Source of the DNA: Chrysomallon squamiferum
Lineage: Eukaryota > Mollusca > Gastropoda > Neomphalida > Peltospiridae
Assembly (NCBI GenBank): GCA_012295275.1
Contig: CM022670.1
Span: 37,984,751 to 38,027,250, forward strand
DNA: 42,500 nt
Reading direction: 5' to 3'
Positions 1 to 10,408 of the stretch are shown in pieces (position 1 is the first letter of the stretch; the number at the start of each line of letters is the position of its first letter). A program made the position numbers and the translations under genes. Below the pieces are notes generated by a model that saw only the letters and a list, made by a program, of their open reading frames with translations, was not told where the DNA came from and did no database searches.

Positions 1-307
1 AAGTCCTGTCATCCCATTGCAGACTTAGACATACTTAGGAACTCACAAAGATGAGGATAACAACAAATTCAGTATAAATATTTGGGCAAATATTTCCAGC
101 TGAAATTACAATAGAAGCTGTAAAAATATCATTTTAAAAATTGGGGAAAAAATACATATATTCTGTTAACTATCACAAAATAACATTGACAGTACACGTT
201 ATCTCGAAAGTCGAGCTGATGGGTAATTACTCAGTTATTTCATCTAAAGAAAGGTGGTTTTTAATTAATTTTTTTATTTGTTTGTTTGTTGTTTTAATCT
301 TGAAGAC

Positions 308-309
<2 letters not shown>

Positions 310-353
<44 letters not shown>
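310..353. repeat. Poly-T tract, 44 bases
   Basis: An uninterrupted run of T. It creates the phenylalanine run in a spurious small ORF on the plus strand. Confidence 0.95.
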
Positions 354-356
<3 letters not shown>

Positions 357-1100
357 TACGGTAAGAATGACTATTTAATTTTGTTCCTGTTTTTACAACT
401 ATCCAATAAAATCTTGATAAACATCCATAAATAACTGATTACAGGAACTTATGAAGATTACCATTACAGTAGGTAGACTCCTATACAAGGCGTCGAGCAA
501 CCACTAAACCTTTCTTCTGTGGACAAGGATATTTCAGCCGACTTTCAGAAATACATTTATCGTTGTGCTAACATCCATTCAGCCGCCGTCAGTTTTGTCT
601 TTATTGTGACCGTCAGAAACTAATACTTCGTTTATGGTGATGCTGGAGGGTTTTCTCCACAAGAAGAGCACTTCAAGTCGAAGTGGGGCATTTTGTGTGT
701 CAAATATTCCGTATTAGGTACGAAATAACGGACAGAAGAAAATCTAATGGTTACAAATCTGTTCGCTTTGAGTGAGGTGCAGTTAAGTTTGGAAGACAAT
801 TATGCCAGCGACCAATGAGATAAGTAATTTTGTAATCCTCACCCTAAGTTCAAACGAAGTTCGATTTTGACGGAGTCATTAAACGAGAAAACAATGCCTG
901 TTACAAAGTAAGTCGCGCCGTTGTCGATGATGATGCGGACTCTTGGGCCAGAGCGGGAGCACAAGGTGACTGACTGATGGTGATCCTCCATTGTCAGTCT
1001 CCTCCGATTATCTACGTCATTACGTGACCCTCTTTAAGACACGCTCCTTAGCCAAAGAGACACGTTACAAATGTCTGTTAGCTTCCTTTAATACGAGCGA

Positions 1101-1104
<4 letters not shown>

Positions 1105-1142
<38 letters not shown>
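1105..1142. repeat. (TA)n microsatellite
   Basis: Alternating TA, followed by AAT-rich sequence and then a poly-A run at about 1219-1249. Confidence 0.9.
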
Positions 1143-1146
<4 letters not shown>

Positions 1147-1218
1147 TAAAGGAAACTGTTTTAAAATAATAATAAAAAAAAATAATAATAATAATGAATG
1201 TCATCATATTCAGTAAGG

Positions 1219-1251
<33 letters not shown>

Positions 1252-3569
1252 AAAAAGAAAATAAAATTAATTTAAACAAATGGCTGACCTTGTGACATAC
1301 GACACCCGAGCCAGGTCGTCTAACTGCAGGTAATTTAGAATTAAATAACAGATTCAAGCCATTTTTTTTATTACCGCGTTAACTCGGCTGTGATTTTTGT
1401 CCTGTACGAATTCACTAAAAAGCAACAGCCATCGTCTACAGTTACGCAATTACTAAGCAGATTGATATGCTGCTTTTATCTTGTCACTTACGATATACGC
1501 CCTTTTCAAATGTTTGCCATGAATAACCTGCATTCTCAACTAATTTTGTTATTACCCGAGGTGGGGGGTGCGGGGGAGGAATGGAGAGGAAGGGAGGAAG
1601 CGCGACAATGAAATAAACGGTCGTGAATCACTGAAGATTACGGAACACAAGGTTGTTGTTTTTTAAATCAAATAACGTAAAATGTTAACTGTTAGAGAAA
1701 ACGTCAGGACTTGATGTTAGTGGCATTACATATATCATTGTCATTACGTAAAATAAAACAGTAATTTCGGTGAACTGGACACTAAATCCTTTAAACTGTC
1801 AAATTACGAATTAACTTCTGAATGGATACTGATTTTATTTTTTTTTTTTTTTTTTTGTTTAAACTTTATCTGATTAGATTTGCACTATAATGCAGTTATA
1901 TTATGAGAGAACAAAATAAACCTGTGTCGAAAGTTTTCTCATTACAAAGAACATATTTCCGATGAGTGGTCTCTTTAAACGTTATTTGGTTATAAGAATT
2001 TATTATGTTTTCTTCAAACAGAGCAAAAGAAAAAATAAATGAAGAAATAAAGAAATAAATTGACTTTATCTTTTCATTTTCCCCAGCTGTTATAAGAGAC
2101 AGACAGAAACAGAGAAAGATTAAAAAAGAGGAAGAAAGAAAGAAAGAATGAGTGAGATTATATTTTACTCCTATATGAACAAATTCTGTATGGATGGTTT
2201 GTATAACATTACAGAACATATCCGATTCAGCAATTAACTTCGTTTCTGTTACAGATAACCATCAAGGTTTTAAACTTTAGAAAACACAAAATATAATCAA
2301 AATATCATTATACATTAATTTCTTAAAACTTCTGCTATACTGATCCTTTGTCTTCAGACAGTTCGTATGATGAATCTGATCTGGAGAATACGGTTATAAA
2401 ATGTTCAATGATAATTATAATTAGCAACCTGCAAAAGTGCTGTAACCTATGTTTTGCCCAAAGGATTCACTGAGTAGCAAACAAAAAGAAAGCACACCAA
2501 GCTTCGTTTCTTCATGCTTTAAAATATCTCTCTTTCTGGTATATGTGTCTCTGCCTTACTCCAATGCCGGCAATTATTATAATATAAAACCGATGAATTG
2601 ATGGTGATAATCGTGTTTTAACCTCTCCCAAAAAACAAAAAAAAACAACAACCAAAAAACACACACCCACACACGTTTATTGTATTTTTCCACTACTAAA
2701 TATAAAACGTAGTATAACTAATACTGCTGATGAATAACAAAATATAAAATAAATTAATGTGTTAATAAAAAATGAAATGTTTTCTAATATATTTATTATT
2801 GTTCTGTTATTTATCTGTGTAATAATACATGTTCAGAACATTTTGGAATCCAGTTTAAGTTATTTGTTGCTGTTTGCAAATTGATTTATATATGTACTGC
2901 TTTGCAAATATTAAATTGATTATTATCTGTTTCAGAATAAGTTGGCTAATATTATAGTTTGTGCATTTGTTTGAAGTCTCACATTTGTTCTAAAAAATTC
3001 CAATTTGTAACAGTGTTCCAAAATGTCTGAACATGTTTACATAACAAAAAAAAAAAGTGCCTTAAATGTTCACTAAACATGCGACAAAATTCACATTTAC
3101 CCGAATCTTTTCTGCCATATAATACCAAATATTTGCTTGTTGTCAAGCTAAATAACAAAATCTGAAAATAACTCAGCCCTGTGTCTGTAGTTAGTTTGGA
3201 TGGAAGAAGAGGGAAGTAGTATTTTTTACAAATATTTGCTTTAAGCAGTTCTTCTAGACAGTTGTTTAAACTTTAAAAAATAAAATAAAATAAATAAACA
3301 TCTATACAGTATATTGTGTGACTTCACCCACAATCTAATTTCAAGCCATTTCATGTGTCGTAATTCCTGCTCAGTACCAAGTTAGATGTAAGTTTTATGA
3401 GAAAGAAACGCCTATGATATATCCACGGTAGATTTAATAGACACAATTCATTTGTTATTTGTTAGATAATGAATTAATTAAATGTTAACAATCTAACCAT
3501 ATTAGTAAATGTTATTATCGTTAATATTATTTTCTCTAAGGATATACCTGAACTCTCGCAGAATATTTC

Positions 3570-3591
3570 ATTATTATTATTATTATTATTA

Positions 3592-3648
<57 letters not shown>
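3570..3648. repeat. (ATT)n microsatellite
   Basis: ATT/TTA trinucleotide repeat with one internal slip near 3595. It encodes poly-Ile, poly-Asn or poly-Leu in spurious frames on both strands. Confidence 0.95.
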
Positions 3649-3963
3649 TCACGACACAAAATCTAGTATAATATGTACAACTGATAAATATTAGTATAAC
3701 GTAATGTAAAGTAAATTACAGAAGTATCCTGATTATCTGTAATATAAATCTATAAATCAGTCCTAAATATATTGTAATTCCTTCTAGTAAATACAAAGTG
3801 GTTGCTGTTGGTGGTTTTTTACCTACAGAAATAAATTAATTTGGAGACTTTATTTTATTTTATTTTATTTTAAATACAATTGTAATTGTGAAATTAGTTT
3901 CTAAAAATGAAGTACTTTGAAGTTCCTTTAAAAAAATCATTTATTTAACCATCTATTTACTTA

Positions 3964-4161
3964 TTAAATATCTGATATGTCGCTCCTGCTATCTTCAGAA
4001 AAAACAGGATAACGAAAATATGGAAAAGGCCTGTAATGATCTTTTGTAGTAATGATTTTGCCTTTTGGAGGAATAATTATTTTGCCTTCGTCACCTCTTT
4101 TTGTTGCTTTCAATATCTCGCTTTTTCTTCCTTCTTCAGTTTCTTTCAGTTCGTTCTTTTT
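3964..4161 (-). other. In-frame continuation of the BTB ORF beyond its TGA
   Basis: Directly after the TGA at 4162-4164 the same frame stays open for 65 codons to a TAA at 3964-3966. It begins with another copy of the coiled-coil repeat (KKNELKETEE) and continues into a charged tail (DEGKIIIPPKG and beyond). The interval between the repeat copies on either side of the TGA is a multiple of three, so the stop is a nonsense codon and not a frameshift. It may mark a recent truncation, an allelic or assembly base error, or stop-codon readthrough. I saw no GT-AG pair that would splice the TGA out. Confidence 0.7.
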
Positions 4162-4827
4162 TCAAGGCCCCCATTTTTCTTCCAGTTCGTTCTTTGTTTC
4201 TTTCAGTTCGTTCTTTGTTTCTTTCAGTTCGTTCTCTGTTTCTTTCAGTTTGTTCTCTGTTTCTTTCAGTTTGTTCTCTGTTTGTGTCAGTTTACAGCTC
4301 ATTTCACCAAGCGTTTTCGAAACAATGGCATATTTTATACTGTCTCTCAATAATTCAAATTCTGATACACGTATTAACTCTGTGTGTGTGTGAGTTGCAC
4401 ACTTGTCAAGTGCTGTTCCCAAGACTTTCTTCAAGTTATACTTATCAACCATACGTATAATGTTTATTAGCACCCTGTCATTTAAAGGGACTTGTTTTAA
4501 AATATCCAAAAGAACTTCTTCTGATCTTTTAATTACGCAGTCAGTTTGGTATTCATTCGCCAAAGGCAACACGACAAACACATTCGAATAGGTAACAGGC
4601 TTCATGGAATGTGGATATAAACAAAGTAGAAACTCCACAAAATGTTCGTATCTCTTTCCCGGCAGTTCGATTTCCGAGGATTCTTTTTCCTTGAAACCAG
4701 ATTCGAACATGGCTTTGAAAACAGGTGACACTATCGTAAGAACAACTTTGCTAACATGCAGCTGCTTGTTTTCCACAACCAGGATCACGTCACTTTCGTC
4801 ATGTGGTTTACTGAAAAAATCCGCCAT
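4162..4827 (-). CDS. BTB/POZ-domain protein with C-terminal repeat coiled coil
   Basis: Single-exon protein of 221 residues. Residues about 1-110 are a BTB/POZ domain: the segment around DVILVVENKQLHVSK, the following SPVFKAMF and the later acidic IELP stretch match the family fold, which mediates dimerisation and often cullin-3 or partner binding. Residues about 110-178 look helical, like a BACK-type linker. From about 178 the chain is a heptad-like repeat of the type KETENEL, encoded by a 21-bp tandem repeat and expected to form a coiled coil. No MATH, Kelch or zinc-finger domain is present. Intronless BTB genes occur as expanded families in molluscs, which is family knowledge rather than something shown here. 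The start codon sits in AACATGGCGG, a good initiation context and also YY1-like. AATAAA signals on the minus strand lie near 3849-3870. The frame reopens right after the stop, as described for 3964-4161. The partner or substrate is unknown. Confidence 0.8.
   Translation of the reverse strand: MADFFSKPHDESDVILVVENKQLHVSKVVLTIVSPVFKAMFESGFKEKESSEIELPGKRYEHFVEFLLCLYPHSMKPVTYSNVFVVLPLANEYQTDCVIKRSEEVLLDILKQVPLNDRVLINIIRMVDKYNLKKVLGTALDKCATHTHTELIRVSEFELLRDSIKYAIVSKTLGEMSCKLTQTENKLKETENKLKETENELKETKNELKETKNELEEKWGP
4181..4283. repeat. 21-bp coding minisatellite in the BTB gene
   Basis: About five near-identical 21-bp units, each encoding seven residues of the type K-E-T-(E/K)-N-(K/E)-L on the minus strand. 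Units differ by single bases, which suggests recent slippage or unequal exchange. Confidence 0.85.
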
Positions 4828-4830
4828 GTT
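4821..4830 (-). promoter_or_regulatory. YY1-like element at the BTB start codon
   Basis: The minus strand reads AACATGGCGG, matching the YY1 core (AAnATGGCGG), with the ATG of the motif being the start codon. Such sites are known at TATA-less transcription starts near initiation codons. No binding evidence is available. Confidence 0.35.
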
Positions 4831-5581
4831 TCAAAACAAAATAATATTAATAAAATATTTACAATGTCGATTTTGCGTTCGATGGTAAGGCATATCCTAA
4901 GAATCCTATTTTCTGTTTCCTTATACCCAGAATTCCTTTCATTTCCAGGACTAACATTATTATAATCGGAGATCGTCGTATTTTGTCGACAACAATCGGC
5001 TTTACGATTACTAACGTAAACGATATTATTGGGATATCGATATAAGCCCGCCAGGCAAAAGCCATCCAAACCGAAAATGTGCAGGCGGACAAAAAACCAG
5101 TAGAAATGCAAAGTTGGACCCCCCAAAACACCAATTTAACCATATATAATTATCAGAATCATGGAATTTATGTAATTTGTTATTCGTTCAAGTAAATTAG
5201 GTATGATCAGCATTAATAACTGATTGTTTAAAATTAATCCATTTAATTAGCATAGAATACCGTAGAAAATATGAAATGATTTTGTTGTGAAGTCACAGTA
5301 TCTAACTGCATCCAAGTTTTCGTCAGCTTTGGTATTATTTTTCAGAAACTATATTCACTTTTAAAACGGCAAAATTCCCAAAATGTACTAAGATACGTTA
5401 TCTTACCTTGATACAAATTCTCTTCAAACTATATTTTATCACAGTTCTTTTGTAGTAATTAATTATGTCGACCCAACAAACACATTAAAATTATAATCAT
5501 TATTATACTCATTTTTATAGACATCTGGTACATATGCTTTAATAAAGTGGTCGTTTGTAAAGTTACTTTTTTTTCTTTTGC

Positions 5582-5690
5582 GGGGGGGGGGGGAGCTTTT
5601 GATCTACCTTGATTTTTCACTGGGCAACTTTTGTTCTACCTTGCAAATCCACAGGGGAGCTTTTGTCAATCTGTACATACCTGGACTGGG
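5582..5690. repeat. G12 run and imperfect AGCTTTTG repeats
   Basis: Twelve consecutive G bases are followed by three imperfect units of about 32 bp. Each starts GGAGCTTTTG or GCAACTTTTG; the first two continue through TCTACCTTG, and the third diverges. This looks like part of an interspersed repeat or a short decayed minisatellite. Confidence 0.6.
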
Positions 5691-5800
5691 GGCATAATGC
5701 CAAACATTCGATATTATGAAATATTTTGATCTTGCATGTTCGACAATTAAAGAAGACATGACGAATATTTACCAAAATATTTTTCTATTCCTTCTTTTTA

Positions 5801-5812
5801 TTATTATTATTA

Positions 5813-5876
<64 letters not shown>
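5801..5876. repeat. (TTA)n microsatellite
   Basis: TTA repeat with one interruption near 5815. It encodes poly-Leu or poly-Ile in spurious frames. Confidence 0.9.
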
Positions 5877-6088
5877 GTGTTGGATTGAAGCTTGCTAAAA
5901 AGATAAGTGTCTTATAATGTATTATCAAAATATATGTTATTGATACTATGTAATACATACAAATATCTTTTGTAAAATTTTAATGATCAGAATGAATACA
6001 ATGCATGCCATATTCTCCGTAAACGGTGTATTCTCATAACTGAATCATTTGCTTTCTTTCATGAGCTAGAATTTAGATTGTTTATTCT

Positions 6089-6090
<2 letters not shown>

Positions 6091-6138
<48 letters not shown>
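6091..6138. repeat. (TAA)16 microsatellite
   Basis: Uninterrupted TAA repeat in the intergenic region. Confidence 0.95.
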
Positions 6139-6139
<1 letters not shown>

Positions 6140-7556
6140 GACATAATTCAGTTTCGTTTTAATGTTTTCTAAAACAAGAAGGTTGTATTGCAACAGGTGG
6201 AATAACAAATATTTAATTTCAGGCAACACTTGGAAATGGTGGGTATCATGTTAAACGCTTACACAACTTAGTATTAACCTAGAAAAAACAATTAAATGAA
6301 TGGCAATGATTTAATAAACATTTTATCTAGTTAATAACACCAGTTTTAACATTTACTTTTTACAGCATATCAGATACATTTTAATAACATTAATGCAAGT
6401 AACTCTGTAAATAAATATTTAAAAAAAAAAAAGAAAAGAAAGCCCTATTCTATATTACATTAGACTTCCTCTTGCAATTACACTTAAAAGAAAATTAATG
6501 TTTAAAATATATTTCTTAATGTGTCGATGTAATAATTCACCTGACTATTGTTAGTCTAATGTGAACATGTGTTTTTGAATGAAGAATTATAAGAATGATA
6601 TCCTACACAAATACAAGAAATCAACAGAGTTGTTCTTATCTGTCTTCAGAATTCAAACCAAGACAGTGACAGCAGTTGTCATACATTGTGTAACGCAACC
6701 ATTTAACAAAAAAGAAATTTGACATCTATTAACAAGTGATATTAAAACATTTTGCACTATTAATAACATTCATTCATTCATTAGTTTGTCTACATACTTA
6801 CATAAATATAGACACAGCAGGAATGTTTTTTTCATTTCATCATGATACTAATTCTTATATACTGTGGTTAATGTCTTTTCATATCACAATATAACTATTT
6901 TTTAAAAGTAGTAGTATCAATATGTTTAATATTATGTCAGTAAAATACAACCACACATTAGTCCCTTGATTAGAATTGTTTGGAAGGTTTTTGCTTTTGT
7001 TTTTTGCATCTATAATTCTTGTACTTGCCTACAATATATATGTTTTCTCAGAGAATTCAGAAGTGCAAAGCATAAAGTTATAATATATTAAAATAGATAA
7101 GGTATGCTTTCTTTTCATTTTTACTTAAAATAACTTAAGAGCAAAAATAATTTTAATTGCTGGTATTATTTCAGTCATAACTAACTGCATTAACAGAACC
7201 GAATCAACCAGGAGAAAAATGTAATTTAACAAACAAGCAAGTAATTAACTTCAAACACACAAAATACGAAAGTAGGTGCAAAGTCAATAATTTACAAGTT
7301 ATTTCCATTAAAGCTTAACTGGCTTAAAAAATGTAAAACACACATAGCCATTAAAACATGTTGTAGGGTCTTGTATTTGAACTGCAGTACACTGTCATTC
7401 ACAGATGTAACAATGAGAACAAGAAATCCACTCTTCTGTTTTCAGTTACTTCATCCAGATGTCAATTCATTTTTTTTTTTTTCTTTCATAGAAACAAGTT
7501 AGACAATCGTTGTCTAATCTCTAGTGACAAATTCGTTGTTTCTTCAGAAATTGCCC

Positions 7557-10355
7557 TCATGAACAACCTGCCATCTGCAGACCCTCGACGTACTGGTAAA
7601 TCTTTAAAGCAGGGCCAAGCTTGAACGACATGCCAGTGAGCACATCACTCCTCTTCATCAGTAATAATGACTTGCCATCAATTTCCTACAGGGAAAGATG
7701 GTTAGTACATGACTAATCTGTGATTAGCAAAAAAAGTATTCAAAGAAATAATTTCAAAAATTATATTATTCAGTTATTTAATTTTAATTTTTAATTTTAA
7801 TTTTTATATTTAAAAAATTATAAAAATAAAAAAAAATAATTGAATATAATGATAAAAAGACCCAACCAAATAATGATTTATTGATATTACTGCTCAATAC
7901 TTCCTTTTTTTAATTGTAAGCATTATTTTATTCAGCTTTATACATAATTAGTTACTCCCAAAAGCAATATATATATACGTTTTTGATTTACAAATAATTA
8001 CAATACTTCAGAATTATTAAGTACAAAGTTATTGTACATCACTAACTTTAATTGTAATATAAACTCAAGTTTATTTTTTTTTAAATGTATAAATTACCCA
8101 GAACAGTTAAACAGTATTTCCATGAGATCAAACAAAAGAAAAATAAGGGATACCCTGGTAATGAAAGTGACACTGTTCAGTGATGCAAGGGACACCACTC
8201 CAGTTATACCTGATCTATAAAGGCATTGGCTTGCTCAGGAAAACCTATTTCAGTGAAGAAATTGTAGACATCATTAATTGTCCATTCACTGGCATCTGGA
8301 AAGTTACCATTCTTTATCTTACTTAACAAGGAAGGAGAACGTATTTTATTGAGATCCAACTTTTCTGATGAACTACTGCAAGGAGAGAATAGATTTACTG
8401 TACCGTACTTTTAAAGTTATAACACTTTTACAAACATAAATATATGTTATTTTAACCAAAACAGCTTAAATGGTTGTTTAATGTTTCTGGAATTAACTGT
8501 TATTAATCATCAGATATTTATACTTTCAAGTATATGTTCATTCCCGTGAACCACTTATAATGAAAGTAATAAATTCTTCTGATCATTGCAAAATGATAAA
8601 TTACACTAATTATATGATTTTTCTACATTAACTGGTTGGGGTTAATCTAAGAATAAAGCTTAAAACGTGTAACACACCTATCTCTTGTGTGATGATCGTG
8701 CAAATCACTGTCAGAATCACATGGAGTTGGAGGGAACGAAGCATCTGCACCATCATCTGAAAAAAAAAAAAAAAAAAAAAAAAATTGAATAAAAACACAA
8801 CACCAATTATGACTATTTCTCCCTTCTTCATATCAATTATATAGGTCAAATTTTTTACATACATACGAGTAACAGCTGAAGTAAAAATACTAAGTATCGA
8901 ATTATATCATTTTAGCAGGTAAGCACAGTGCTGCATAACCTAAAAGAGCAATGTGAATATTATTAAATTTAATAATCTTCAGAAAACATGAATATGTTTT
9001 CCTGCAACAGCTAAAATCAAGGTATTTAATCCAAAAACAATAAAGACTTAAAATGTTTGTGAAATGACAATTAGGGCAATTACCATGAAAAATAAATGTA
9101 CACTCTTACATGTGTATAAAGATTCCATTAATTCAGAGTCTTCTTGATTGGAGTCCACTGCTTGTTCATCTACTCCATCTTTTTGACAATTGATGCACAT
9201 CCACTTGCCTGCAGTTGCAAAGAAAATATGATAAAGTTTTTTGTTCACCTTATGTATCAGACAACAGTTGTAACAATTGTGATTACAATTCCTTTTAATT
9301 TATCTATATGATTACAAATATAAATATGATAAGAAACACCTAAGAAAAATATTTCACACCTAGCTTTGAAGTGATGAGGTTCACACCCTATAATGCTGGC
9401 ACAATCAGAACTTGTCTTCAACATCACTTTTAAAAACTAATTATAAATAACATAGTCATATTGGTAATTGCACAACAAAATAGTCTATGACCAACGGCAC
9501 GTCTTAGAAACAGTTTTAATGAATATTATAATTTAAACAAATATTACACTTATAATTATCAGTTTGGTTTGAATTAAATTAAATAACTGAAAGAAAATGT
9601 AATGTTTAAAGATTATAATTATTCCATAGCTGCTAAACAATATTAGTTTGTTATTAATTTAAAGAATTGTATTTTGATACTTTTATAGAATTATTATGTT
9701 CCTAATTGTGAAATAATCCATAAATATGTTAATATTACAGCTTCAGTCTGCTGAAAAGTACAAATATAATTTTTACACTCCTCTAAAATAATGCTATCAT
9801 TACTTTATACTATGCGTTGAGATAATATGATGACTTATTTGTAACAGTAATAATATATCATACCTTTGGGTTTTTCTTTTATTGGAGGACTGTGGCATGC
9901 CATATGACATCCTTTATCACAAAAATCACAGAACAACAGGGCATCCTGCAGATAAGAAAACATACTAAAACAGCGTAAAAAGAAAGTTAATAAAAAAAAA
10001 TACATTATTATTTTTTAACAATGACTTTTTCTTAAATAGTTCTATCAAGTGTTGACACATTTTATTCATTATATATATATTTTTATACGTTTTATCAAAA
10101 ATTAGCTGATTGATGAATCAGCATCCTCCATATTGTTTGTGATTTACTTACTGCATTCTCTGATCCGTCACACACACAACATGTTTTGCAGTCAATACAC
10201 TGCCAGGGAGAAAGCCTTGCTCTTCTTGCTAGGACTTCAGAGTAACCCATGCATGATGGATGAGCTGAAACATACATTTTTTATAATAATGAATACAAGC
10301 ATAAATGATTTTATTTTCTTGGAACATAACTAACATTCATTATATTGCTTTTATA

Positions 10356-10408
<53 letters not shown>

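Larger units (their letters stand above)
1..3963. other. Intergenic stretch, no gene recognised
   Basis: No ORF here resembles a protein family; the open frames run through homopolymers or simple repeats. About 440-1080 is visibly richer in G and C than its surroundings and has no simple repeats, but I found no splice-bounded coding frame in it. It could be old transposon sequence, a UTR or a conserved non-coding element. The rest is AT-rich with poly-T, poly-A, (TA)n and (ATT)n tracts. Confidence 0.6.
4828..7556. other. Intergenic region between the BTB gene and the SAM-domain gene
   Basis: About 4860-5150 is less AT-rich and should hold the BTB 5' UTR or promoter. From 5560 to 5690 is a G-run with a short tandem motif. 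The rest, including two (ATT)n-type tracts and AT-rich sequence up to 7556, has no coding frame I can support. The stretch next to 7556 should contain the 3' UTR of the gene ending at 7557. Confidence 0.6.

Noticed and set aside
4036-4460. Phe/Val/Ser repeat frames on the plus strand over the BTB gene
   Set aside because: They are antisense shadows of the 21-bp coding repeat. The minus-strand frame carries the BTB domain.
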